A stretch of DNA of 64,000 nucleotides from Powellomyces hirtus. Taxonomy: Eukaryota > Chytridiomycota > Chytridiomycetes > Spizellomycetales > Powellomycetaceae. Position 1 is the first letter of the stretch; the number at the start of each line of letters is the position of its first letter. Shown one piece after another: positions 9,336-20,099 of the stretch. The notes beneath the pieces are model-generated. The model saw only the letters and a list, made by a program, of their open reading frames with translations. It was not told the origin of the DNA and made no database searches. The stretch lies in the NCBI GenBank assembly GCA_025526995.1, contig JAHLKG010000003.1, forward strand, positions 1,178,001 to 1,242,000, written 5' to 3'. A program made the translations under genes and the position numbers.

Positions 9336-12300
9336 TCATTCGCACATGGCAAGCAGTCCCTGCAAGACCCCACATGATTTATGCGCGGCGTCCAGACGCT
9401 CGTACTCCAGGTTGCGTGTGTGAAGTTGCTCGCGCAGGCGCGCAATTTCCCGCCGAAGAGCGTGGGCTTCATTCGTGCCGTTACCATCGGCCAACTCCGC
9501 CGGATGATGCTGGGCGTTGTAGCGTTCGTTATAGGAATGCCGGAGCGGGTACTGCATATGGTAATGGTGAAGCTGGTGTTCCTGCTGCTGCTGATGTTGT
9601 TGCTGATGTTGTTGCTGCTGCGGTTGCGCCGTTTGTGGCTGTGGCTGTGGTGGGGGCGTATGCTCTTGCTGCGGCCAAACAGAGCCTGAAGCCTGCTGGA
9701 CTGATGGGTTCAAGCATACTGTCGGATCCAACTGCAGAGGTTTAGGAAGAGACGTCGAGGGAATGTGGGAATCGATGCGAGGTGCGTTAGGCACGGTTGC
9801 CAATCGTACACCAACCGCATTTGCGCCGGAGGGAGGGGCAGTGGCGGTGGCGGCGTTTGCTAGTGTAGCGTTGACCAGAATGGCCTTGTTCGGATTTACC
9901 GACGACAAGGAGGGGGGTGCCGACATCGGCGTCTGATCGCTCGGCGTCCCAGCAGAGATCGGTTGCGAAGACGAAGTGGTGCTGGCAAGGGGTGCCACAT
10001 GGTTAGAGATGTGGCTAGGATTTCGCATAGAAAAATAAACGTCTCCATCGGCCACATTGGCGGGAGCCATAGGGACATGGTAGCCGTGGTGTCGTTGCGC
10101 TTGAGGAAATGATGCATGTGGAAGCTGCAGCTGCTGATGGTGATGAGATTGCCGTAACATTCGATTTTCCTGTTCCAAATGAAGGTATTGGGCGAACAAA
10201 TCATCGATGAACGACTTCGCAGCGATCAGTTGGTTCTCAATGCCTGCTTTTTCTAGCAAAAGACTTTCGTAGGGTGATGATGTGGGGGTTGGGTCGGTGG
10301 CGAGATGCAATGGTAGTTCCTGCTGCCCGCCGTTTGAAGCAGCCGCTACGGAATACGGGAGGGTGGCACTGCTGACGGTATTACTGCTGTTATTGACGTG
10401 ATGCCGCCTGGTTGTAAGAGCCGATGTGAACGGCTCCACGCCGCCAGTGGCAGAGAGGCTTGCCTCCCGGGACAGAGCGTTAGGCTGATGCGATGGTTGT
10501 GGCGTCATATGGAAATGCTGTTGCGTAAAGGTAGCGAAGTGTAAGTGTTTATGAACTTGAGATGGCAGAGTCGATCTGCCCTGGTGCTGATCAAGCTGCG
10601 AGATTTCTCTGGACTGAGAGTGCATGTGATGTGAGACGTGCTCATGCAGGACGTCCGAGGATTCCACGTCGGACTCGGGAACGCTGTTGGACCCGTCACT
10701 CAATGAGACAGGAAACGAGGGGACAGTAGTATCAGAGCTCGCCGGATTGAGTGATTGCCCGTTCACGTCGATCCCATCTAACAGCTCCGCTGCGACTGCT
10801 AATGCAGTGTCATTTACCATATCAGGCTGTATGAACATACTAGCAGGTAGCGCTGAGCCCTCCTGCGCGGCAACAGTTTCAAACGATCTCCCTGTCTCTT
10901 CTTCTCCAGGTTCTTCATCCTCCTGCTCGTCATCAAGGCGATTGGCTTTGCTTGGCGGGTCTGGACCGGGTGACGGTGTGCCACGTGGCGAAGAGGACGA
11001 TTCGTCTTCCGGTGTCCCAGAAGAGTTTGGCGACGATTGACTGGACGGATTGACGAGAGGAGTGGAGCCCGTGGTCGTGACGGCTATGGAAGCTTGGGTA
11101 CTTGTGATGGTGGGGGAAAGGGTAGAGTTGGCATTGGTTTGTTGAGTAGCTCGCGATGAACGTGAGGCTGGTGCGTTCGACCCTCTGGACCGAGAATTGA
11201 TTCCCTTCTTGGAATAGATGGCGGTGAAGTTGGTATTTGCGTTCAGTCCCTCAAGAGCGCGGCGGGCACATGCTTGGTCTGCATAGTACACAAGACAAGA
11301 GGCGTGATAGAAGTGAACATCTGAGAAGCCTTCATATCGCTGCAAGACTCGCACAAGGTCGTGTTCGGAAGTGTTTGACGGGTAGTCGGAAACCCGTATG
11401 ATGTAATTCGGATGTCCAATGGCGGATGCCGGTATCAAGTGGGGAATGAAATCCGCCTTCGCAAAGTTGGCTTTCATTTTAGTTTTGAAGAGAAGTTCCT
11501 CAATGGCTTTGGAGGCGGTGCGGGTATCGGCAAAACATACGAAGCAATAGTCCGCGTAAAACGCAACTCGTCGGAATCCTTCGTACTTGGAAAACAGCTG
11601 GAGAATGCCGGCCTTGTCATTGTCAATATTGGTAACATGAATTGTCTTTTTGGGGTGGCCCGAGCCTGTTACGGTCACTGCGCCTGCTTGCTCTCGCCGA
11701 GAAGCAGAATCTGACGGTTCTTTCTCGGGCTGACTCGCGATAGAAAGTGTAGGGGCCTGAGCAGTAGCAATGATCGCCTCGGAATTTGTGGAATTTGGAA
11801 CCGTAACTCCGGGAGATGTGGCGGGGACGCTTCCTGACGTTCCACGACGAGATCGCCCGCTACCTTGCTTGGCACCCTTTGTAGAGTAATTCGCGAACAA
11901 GTTTGTAGTAGAATTGAGGTCTTCAAGAGCAATCTTAGAACATTCCATGTCTTTGAATCGAACCAAAGCATGACTTGGAAAGAATCGACAGCTAAGAACG
12001 GATATGTGTAAGTAACTGGCCAACCTCACCGCTTGCCACGCGCATGGCCTGTGCGTCATTGCTGAAACTCTACCTGTCGAATCCTTCGTAGGTCCGGAAT
12101 ATCCTTGTGAGTTCAGACTCCGTAAAGTACGAGAACAGACTGACATAGAGGATTGGATTGGGCTGAACGGCAATGGTCGGGGTTGTTGTAGATGCGACTC
12201 CGTGTTTTGCATAAGCTGCAAGCATATCCGTCTGCGACGGAAACAGGCGAAAGTCGTTAGTGAACCATGGCAGAAAAAGAAGAAAAAGGTCTCTTGGCGT

Positions 12301-12485
12301 ACCTGGCTGTGTATCTCATCAATGGCATCAGTAGCGTAGCTTAAGTCTTCGAAGCAGACAAAGCAGTAATCTTGATGAAAAGAAATACGCCGGAAACCGT
12401 TCATGTCCTGAAACATCCGCTTTAGGGTCGCCTTATCTTTCGTGATGTTCGTGACATGAATGGTCGTTTTCGGTTGATGGGACAT
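9336..12485 (-). CDS. Four-RRM, Gln-rich RNA-binding protein
   Basis: Three exons: 12485-12303, 12231-12074 and 11991-9336 (2997 nt, 998 residues). Introns have GTACGC..CTAAC..CGCAG and GTAGAG..TTAG signals. Four RRM-like folds occur in the N-terminal 380 residues: about 7-60 (TIHVTNITKDKATLKRMF), 85-155 (ILYVSLFSYFTESELTRIF, split by intron 2), 228-293 and 312-380. Each has a YEGF or NGF element and a YCFVCF-like RNP1 position rather than the textbook K/R-G-x-G-F. Then come Ser-rich acidic linkers, a helical segment (LLLEKAGIENQLIAAKSFI), a poly-Gln/His tract near residues 890-925 and a C-terminal coiled coil (LRREIARLREQLHTR). The layout suits an mRNA-binding regulator that oligomerises through its C-terminus. 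No specific orthologue is recognised. Confidence 0.88.
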   Translation of the reverse strand: MSHQPKTTIHVTNITKDKATLKRMFQDMNGFRRISFHQDYCFVCFEDLSYATDAIDEIHSQVRQETFFFFFCHGSLTTFACFRRRRICLQLMQNTESHLQQPRPLPFSPIQSSMSVCSRTLRSLNSQGYSGPTKDSTGRVSAMTHRPCAWQAVRLASYLHISVLSCRFFPSHALVRFKDMECSKIALEDLNSTTNLFANYSTKGAKQGSGRSRRGTSGSVPATSPGVTVPNSTNSEAIIATAQAPTLSIASQPEKEPSDSASRREQAGAVTVTGSGHPKKTIHVTNIDNDKAGILQLFSKYEGFRRVAFYADYCFVCFADTRTASKAIEELLFKTKMKANFAKADFIPHLIPASAIGHPNYIIRVSDYPSNTSEHDLVRVLQRYEGFSDVHFYHASCLVYYADQACARRALEGLNANTNFTAIYSKKGINSRSRGSNAPASRSSRATQQTNANSTLSPTITSTQASIAVTTTGSTPLVNPSSQSSPNSSGTPEDESSSSPRGTPSPGPDPPSKANRLDDEQEDEEPGEEETGRSFETVAAQEGSALPASMFIQPDMVNDTALAVAAELLDGIDVNGQSLNPASSDTTVPSFPVSLSDGSNSVPESDVESSDVLHEHVSHHMHSQSREISQLDQHQGRSTLPSQVHKHLHFATFTQQHFHMTPQPSHQPNALSREASLSATGGVEPFTSALTTRRHHVNNSSNTVSSATLPYSVAAASNGGQQELPLHLATDPTPTSSPYESLLLEKAGIENQLIAAKSFIDDLFAQYLHLEQENRMLRQSHHHQQLQLPHASFPQAQRHHGYHVPMAPANVADGDVYFSMRNPSHISNHVAPLASTTSSSQPISAGTPSDQTPMSAPPSLSSVNPNKAILVNATLANAATATAPPSGANAVGVRLATVPNAPRIDSHIPSTSLPKPLQLDPTVCLNPSVQQASGSVWPQQEHTPPPQPQPQTAQPQQQQHQQQHQQQQEHQLHHYHMQYPLRHSYNERYNAQHHPAELADGNGTNEAHALRREIARLREQLHTRNLEYERLDAAHKSCGVLQGLLAMCE

Positions 12486-13515
12486 TGCGAGTGGTGCGGA
12501 GTTGATGGTATATGCTCAAACGGTCGAAGGAGTTTTGCAATGGTATCGAACGAGAGTTGAGTGGTGGTTCGAGATCGTGTTCAAAGGGTATGCATGGGCG
12601 CCGAGATGAGGTGGCGAGACCAATGGGAAGCTACGCAACGGTCAGGCTCGAGTGGAGAATGGCACTAGTGTGGCTGAAGTTGGGTCTAGGCACCCGGTCA
12701 CAGCTCTCCACAACTCTTCCTGCACTGTGGCTCAAGTGGAGATCTTTGTCCAAGGAGTTCCCGTGAATGAGAAGCTAACGGGTGGTTGTACCCGGCGAAC
12801 GCAGTTGCGATGTGATGGAGGGTGCCCAAGAGTGACGGTTGATAAGATCTTCAATTGCGGCGAGGCCCGACTCACTTCTGCGCAGCGTTTGTAGCAGGCC
12901 GACTGGGACGCCCGACCAAAAGTGATTGGCCCGCGGACCAGCTGCGTCGAATGCGGAAGCTGGGTCCTCCTTTGCACGGGGGACTAGTATGTGTTCTTGC
13001 GATATTCTTCGTCAAGCACCACTTTCTGCAGCGCAAAGCCGGAACTGTTGTGTTTGTGAAGCGTGCTCTGCTTTGCCGCGGACGCCGGGGGTATGGGTGT
13101 TTATTGATGCAAGAAGGCCAGGGGGTATGGAGCCGTCTCTTTTTCGCTATGTCTGTGCTTCTCTGAATATCTCCTTCTTTCTCTCGGAACAGAGTGAGGG
13201 CGGATGGTTCGGAGGTAAGGGCCTTTGCGGGTGGAATGAATGTTCGGCAAGCAACGAAGAGAAGGAGGAGGAGTGACGAAAAAGCGATTGGCGGCATAAG
13301 CAACTGCAAGTCCCATTTGATTTAGCATCGACTAAAATAATGAGAAAGTGTCACAAGTCGCATTTCGGTAATCTGGACGGCAAGGATATAAGTAGGGTCT
13401 AACTGTAGAACGCGAGATACTAGGCGAATTCAGTCTGGGATCGCATAAAGCAATACCGGGAAGCAGAAAAGCACTGTCCGGTGCGGACTAGCGACTGATT
13501 GTAATATATGTAATA
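12486..13515. other. Intergenic region upstream of the RRM gene
   Basis: It contains the promoter of the minus-strand RRM gene and the 3' flank of the IBTK-like gene. Short open frames exist on both strands but show no domain and overlap one another. No gene is supported. Confidence 0.5.
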
Positions 13516-16500
13516 CTATGTATGTCTCGTAACAGGTAGCAGCACGGTCAGTCCCCCTCTGTCCACGACGATCCATTCTCCGCTTCCACTCTCTCTGGTC
13601 ATGCCGTAAAACTCCTGCAACTGCGCAATCGCGCGCTCCTCTACTTGGATGCGCTCGAGTGGTCTCTTCAAAAGCTTCACGCGAGCTTGTTGAGACGAAT
13701 GTTGCTCCGCTTGAATCGCAGCAAATGATCGCACCGCCGGCACCTGTTGCTCTCCTCGATGGTCTGCTTCCGCTTGCATGATGTCGCGGAGGCTGAGCTG
13801 TGCCCCGTGCAGCACGGAAAATTTCTGTGGCGGTAAAGCCGACTTTGTTGAGGTAGTCGTAGTGGGTGACCATACAGATCGAAGCTCCCCATTGGCACTG
13901 ATCGACGGTGACGATGCCATTGATAGTTTGCCAGCCGCAGCTGCGGCTGATCGGCGTCTTTCCTTTTGAGACATCTTGACAGATGAGCGTATTGCCAGTG
14001 TCAACGGCGACGGTGGCGGCAGAGGCGACACGGATTGCTGTGGCATCAGCATCGGAGACACTGGCAATGTCTTCTTGGGTGAATATACATTGCCATCTTT
14101 AGAAGATGATTTGTGATGATTGCCAACGCATGTGGCAATTGCATTGGTAGGTGCGGGTTTCTGCATTGCGCTCGGACAAGTCAATCCTCTACTCTCTGCG
14201 CCACATTCAGCAACGCTCTTCCTTCGCTCATTTGCCACCATCGGATTCACTGCGGTCACGGGGCGCGGCCGCTCTGCCTCGTTCATGATATCTTTAAGCG
14301 ACACTTTCGTCGCATCCTTTGGAGCAATGACGGGGCCCCATGACTTGTTAGTGCTGCCGTTCGTTCCTGCGTGTGCCCCAGCGGATGCAAAGGAGGTCGC
14401 GGTAGGAGACGCAGGCGGTTTTTCAAGTGAGACCTTCGTCCAATTCCGTTTCCCCCCACGCTTTCCCTTGCCGGGCGACGACGACTCGGTTAGAGTGCTT
14501 GAATTCGGAGCAAGGCGTGATGGCGCTTGCTTTGGTATCACAAGCATCGGTTCATTACTCGGTATGTCATCCAACTCCAGCTCAAACATTCCGTCGCTTG
14601 CGCTATCTCCTCCAGATCCCGGGCGAAGAATTGGAGAAATCAGGCTGCCGGGACTCTCGCTACCAAGACCAACGTCCACCAGCTCGGTCCCACGCTCTCT
14701 GGTACGTTCATAGTCGAGCCGCCGTTTCTGTTTACGATCTTCCTCGTCACGCAGCACAGTTGCTCGCGCGCGCATATACGGACTTTCCTTGCCCCTTGTA
14801 TAAGGAAACTTTCGAGTTTGCAGATCCCAAATATGTAACTGAATATCGTTCACCAGCTCTTCGGTCAGACCATCCAGCATTCTCGACTCGATTACCATTT
14901 CCAGGTTCCAACATACTGTTGATAATTTTAACATGAGCAAGTGTTTCAGTATGACCATAAAGGGAGGAACACTCACCAAACTCTAAACACCGATTTTTCA
15001 GTGCCTCACATCCGTACCAGTCAGAGACTTCCAAAAAGTTGACCACATTGGTGACACATAGTCCTCTCAAAATTATCGCCTGGCAAGCCTTTTTCAACCC
15101 ATCCAACATCAGCTCATCGGCACAAGCTAGCACTTCAACCACGAATGCCAGGAAAGCATCCACGCCGGGCTTTTCTACGCCGTCGAAAACATCGTCCCCA
15201 CAGCTTCCGTGCAGAAACCGAAGGACTATCCGCAGTACTTCGACGCGGACGTGAGGGAGCGACACGATGCGTTTGTGTTGCGCATCACGAGAGTACGACC
15301 AGTGACCGCCCATCGTCGCAGCAAAGAAGGAACAACGTTCCCTTAAAATCATCTGATGGGCGTCTAGGTCCCCATCCGAGCCGCGCAACACGGTGTCCGC
15401 AAGAGGGGCGTACAACTGAGGCTGGGTGTGAATTGAGAGAACCTCACTGTGGAACAAAGTCCCATGCTTGGGATTGGCTCCTACCACATCCCCAAGTTCA
15501 CACGCCTTAATGATGGTATTGAACTCAGCATACAAGTTCTCTGGCGATATGCTTGCAGGACAATCCAAAGTATCAGTGAGCTTGACGTCGCTGCTGCTTC
15601 CCCGTCCCCACGAGTGCTTTCCCGGGAATCTCATAAAGATGGAATGATCCCAACCCTTCTGAAAGCCGCTGGTGTAGATGTAGTCAAGCACAAGGGAGAC
15701 AGAATCCGAGTGCCAAGATGAGCAGACAATCTCATGCAGGTTTCCGGGCAAGCCATCTCCATGTCTCATAACGATGCAGTCTGGTATGGCTTTTTGGTTG
15801 CCACTTTGGATCTCGTGCTCGCAGAACAAGCGTCGGAACATGGCGGACCGACAGGCAAGGATGATGCGATGGGCACGCAGCCTGACGCTGTTTCGGCACA
15901 CGAACACCACATCCGAGCACCCATACTCGTCAGTTTCACGAAGGCGTTTCAAGGATTGTCCGATGTCCTCGCGGAGCGTGTTGTCGGGGATAGCGATGCT
16001 TGGGGGTCGCCGATCGAGCCGTAAGGCGCCGAAGGCGCCGGACGCACTGGCCGTAACATGTTGCACATGTTGCAAATGGGGGATTTTTTGATATTTGAAG
16101 AATATGACGTCTCGTGCTGCATCATCGTCGGCTTTTGTTGGATTAGCGGGCTTTAGTTTCTCTTGTTTGCGTCTGCAATGCCAACGAAAGATACATCGGT
16201 GTGTGAATGAGACAAACTGCGGCTTTTTGACATTTCTTCGCGGCTCTTACCTAACGCCAACGTAGACATGTCCACTATCCGTTCTAATGATCAAGCTGGA
16301 ATCGATCCCAATTGCCACATCGCGTGCCGCTAAATGCTTTTTTTTGACCGCCCACACTTTTTTGGGCCTCCTCTGTGGAAAATTCTGTTGCTGCCATGTG
16401 TTAGCAAATTCCGCTTCCGGCGGAGACCACATAAACACATCGCCCGTAGTCGTCAACGCTGCAAATTGGTGGTTTCCTGACACAACGCGAGAGATGAGAG

Positions 16501-18050
16501 GCGGTCGCTCGCTACGCGGATGGTGGATGAGAATGTTTTTTGGGAATTGCTGGAACATGAACGTGACCCGGGTAAATTTGAACTCGGCAAAAACAAAAAC
16601 ATCGTGCATGCCAGTCAAAACAGCGGTAGCATTCTTGGTCGCGCAGATTTGCCTAATTCCTATTTGTGGAAAATCGGTGATCTTCTTCGGATGCATTTGT
16701 ATTGTGTTATCGGGTTGCTGATACCCTTTCATAGTTTTGCACAGTTAAGCCATTGCCGCAATCACGCACATGACAGTCGAGACGTTCCCGCTCACCTAAT
16801 TGTCCAACGTTGAGACCCCATGTGTATAACGTGCCAGTATCGGAAAAGACAGCAGAGTGATGTCTCGATGCCGCAGCGCCAAGGATGCGAATTTTGTTGA
16901 TAACACCGCCCACCTCCCTGGGGAAAGGCTCGAAAGGGTTTTCATCCAAACCAATATGCGAAGGATATCCTGAATACGCGGTATGCACCAAAAAAAAAGA
17001 CGGTTATACGCAATTCAGTTAGGATTGTCGCGCGATCAGATATTACCTAGTTGGCCCGATTTGTTACTCCCCCATGTCCACACCCCTCCCGCTGCGGTAA
17101 CAGCAATACTGTGTTCCGTACCGAGGGCGATGGAAGTCACTTTTCCTTTTATTCCACTTACAACAGTGGGCCTCAGAACAGTTTCCTCATTTCCCAATCC
17201 CAGCCTTCCACCCGATCCAAAGCCGTTCATGAACAAATTGTCGGTCGTTAAGATCGCACCATGATATTTTGAAAGAGTAGCAGATTGCAAGAGTGGTTCG
17301 TGGGTGGGAAATGAAGACGCAGACACAGTTGGTGCTTGTTTTTTGGTCATGAACGTGACATCAACCTGTTCGGGAAAGGCTCGGTCGTCGGAGTTTTGAT
17401 GGCCGAGCACATAGTTTGCTGAGAAAACAAAGAGTTAGACTTGGATCCAATCGCCTATCATGTCCTAGCTTATCAAAAAAGCGCTTACTATTTGAACCCC
17501 ATGTCCAGTACGCCGTAGCTGGGTCTAAACTTTCAGTTACCGGCGCCGCAATTGACTCCTCCTCGTCTTCATCATTGACGAGTTCTTGCTCCAGTTGGCC
17601 GGTCGGAAGTTCGATTGTTGACATCAACAGATCCATACAAGTGTTCCCTTCGCGGTCCCTCAGTGAGAGATCGCAGTCTGGTCGCAATCGAAGGATAGCC
17701 AATGCTAGGGAAAGGTTTCCATCAAAAGCAGCTTTATGCAAAGGAGTATATCCGCTTTCCGTGTCCTGTGCATTGACATTGACTTTAGAGCACTGCACCA
17801 GCGCTTCCACCAGCTCTTGGTGGCCGAGAGAAACTGCGATATGCAACGCAGTGTTCCCTTCATGATCGCGCGAGTTGACGTCAACTACTGGCTGCTTCAT
17901 AAGCTTGAAGCCGTTTTGCTTTCCCAAACTGCCACTTCCAGCACCTGGTGCGTGGTGGCCAGGTGTGCCACCACCGGCATAGTTCGTTTCTGCATGGAGG
18001 AGCAGAGAGCGCAACTTGCTGATGTCGCGGTGTCGTACGGCGGTGAACAT
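13516..18050 (-). CDS. IBTK-like ankyrin/RCC1/double-BTB protein
   Basis: Six exons in phase: 18050-17489, 17418-17047, 16969-16796, 16725-16251, 16172-14977, 14915-13516 (4179 nt, 1392 residues). Order: ankyrin repeats (about 1-120; GNTALHIAVSLGHQELVEAL, GYTPLHKAAFDGNLSLALAI), RCC1 repeats (about 170-510; WTWGSN, WTWGSNKSGQLG, YTWGLNVGQLG), BTB1 (about 610-720; CSDVVFVC...LRAHRIILACRS), BTB2 (about 770-890; LDAHQMILRERCSFF), then a Ser-rich tail with two SL(K/R)DIM motifs and a helix (IQVEERAIAQLQEFYG). This order and length match animal inhibitor of Bruton's tyrosine kinase (about 1350 residues), a CUL3 substrate adaptor. Fungi lack BTK, so a role as a CUL3 adaptor is the reasonable inference. 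Introns are 61-78 nt and several have visible CTAAC branch sites. Confidence 0.92.
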
Positions 18051-20099
18051 GGCACGGGTCGGCGTTTGGTGCAGCGACGTGGTTGGTCTGCTCCCAAAAA
18101 CAAATAGGCCACTTTGTGCAGCGCCGCAGACGAACTCGACTATAAATACAATTGAAGACTGCGGTTAAGTCACTGTCCCGACTCGAGCGGCAGTGGCGGG
18201 TGGCGGACGGTCTGCCCGTTTGCAAGAAGGAAAGGTCGAGGAAGATTTACGGTCCTATTGTGGTATGACATTTGGCGGGCGCGGGGTTGTTTTGTCTTTC
18301 GTCTTAAGCTTGTGAAGTTACTCAACGGCACGGCATGACAAAAGGACCTTGGCAGGAAGGGCGAAGACGTTCTACTGGTTGATTAATCGATTGTTTGATG
18401 AAAATGGGTAAGATCCAGAAATGAAGTGACAGCAGTGACAATAAGCAGCAGTAACAGGAATGAGAGAAAAAGAATGACAAAAAAAAAACCACCAGAAAAG
18501 AAGACCAAGGAAAAACGTGGGGAAGTGAGAGGCCGTCTGTAAATGCCGTGACGCGATATACAGTCCCCTGTGAGAAAGACGCGGACCCCCTAGATTTATT
18601 TTGTATAGGTCGACCTATATACAGTCGCCTCTGAGTCGCATCTGACAGGGGACTGTAGGCTGAGTATCGTTGAGTTGGGTTGGACTGACGACATTGAAAT
18701 GCAGTCGCAGTGCCATCTCCTGCTGGGATACTTCCTCGACTTTATACTGTTATAATAGAATGGGGCGGCGACTCAATCGAAGAAGGAGAACGAAACCATG
18801 TGGAGTGCGCGAGGACGAAGTTCTCTGGGAACTGGCAGACCATGCGCTCCGAGTACCACTTCAAATGTTCTTGGGCAGCCGAGGAGGTCGAATCTGGTGG
18901 CCACCGACTCCGAACCGCACTTTCTCGGCGAATCCGTGGACTCGGGACACGAGTCGCCTTCATACCGCTTTGGGTAGGCTCTACCTCGTTCGAGGCATCT
19001 CATTTGCCAATGTTCGGTTGGGGCGAGGACCTTCGTCGATTTCCCTTCTTTGGAAGACCCCTCGTTGGGCCGTTCTTTTTTTCAATCAGGACTTTGCCCG
19101 GTCTGCATTCTTTGGTTGGTCCCTTCGTTCGGCCGGCCTTGCTCGATGGGCATCGAAGGTATAAGCGGTCTTCTCGTATGGAGACGCAGCGTCCTGGGGC
19201 TCAGCGGAATTTGATATACCTACCCTCAGGGCCATAGCACCGCCTATATCAATAGTCAGCCCCGTCAAGGTGGGAGGACGGACCTGACCCCCGAAGACCT
19301 ACGATCATGAACCTGGGACGCGTTCTGAATACTAAGATTGGTACATGGAGCGAAAAGTAACTGATCCGCACCGTATATGACTGCAGAGATTATGAACCAT
19401 CGAAACGTACTTTATCAAACTGCCTTGTGAGTCTGATTGAGTGCACTTGGGAGACATGATCAAGGCCGTTTGGCATTCCAAAGTCCCGGCCTGCTGCGCT
19501 TGAAACCAAACAGTATTTTCCGGCCTAGAATACATTGCTGATAATCGACAGCAGAAATGCCGTGGTCTTGCCCAATCCTTTCTGGTGACCCTTGTGTCGT
19601 TGTGCAATCGGTTGCCATTGATATGAGTGTGGTTCAGGCCCTTGATCCTTGCAGTGTACTCGAGCTTTTTTTCTGCCAGTCTACGGGCTGCCTAAAGTAG
19701 GGACGGCAGCCCCCCAAACTCCTTGGAGAGGTTGACTCGAAGGGCCCCAGGGGAGCGACGATTCGACTGTACGGCAGGGTTGCTTTACCCAATGGCTAAG
19801 CTGCTGGACGGTCTCACTTCCATTCGGACAGACGCGCTTTTCATCAGCTGCGCCTCAGCGGCTGTGCATTTCCATCTCATCCGCATTTGAGTAAATGGAG
19901 GCTCATCTAGTAATTTCGCGGTTGCTGCTTTCTCGCTCGATTTCCTCCAGCAAATAATCCCTCCCTCACCTTGAACCCAACATCAAACAGTCAGGACTTT
20001 CAGTCCATATCAAGCCGTCTCGAGAGCTCTTTTGGGAAGCGATCCTGTGGTTTTTGGACGGAGAGGGACCGGCATTGCCGGTATATTGAACATTGATTT
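18051..20099. other. Intergenic region between divergent IBTK-like and Fun30 genes
   Basis: This is a 2-kb divergent promoter region. It holds one small inverted-repeat element (18559-18657). Two overlapping plus frames of 164-175 codons (18670-19237) encode no recognisable domain and are in different frames of the same DNA; I do not call them. No tRNA or other RNA gene was recognised. Confidence 0.5.
18559..18657. mobile_element. Short TA-flanked inverted-repeat element (MITE-like)
   Basis: TA-CAGTCCCCTGTGAG at 18559 pairs with CTGACAGGGGACTG-TA ending at 18657, about 14 bp of inverted repeat. A second, diverged copy of the end (TA-CAGTCGCCTCTGAG) lies inside at 18619. A perfect palindrome TATAGGTCGACCTATA sits between. 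TA dinucleotides at both ends and CAGT termini are typical of Tc1/mariner-family elements. At about 95 bp it can only be a non-autonomous remnant. Confidence 0.6.

Noticed and set aside
18561..18655. CRISPR-like or other prokaryotic arrays
   Set aside because: Repeats here and elsewhere are transposon ends or tandem satellites; spliceosomal introns throughout exclude a prokaryote.
18670..19237. Plus-strand reading frames of 164 and 175 codons
   Set aside because: They overlap in different frames, have no domains, no convincing promoter, and lie in the intergenic region behind the MITE-like element.
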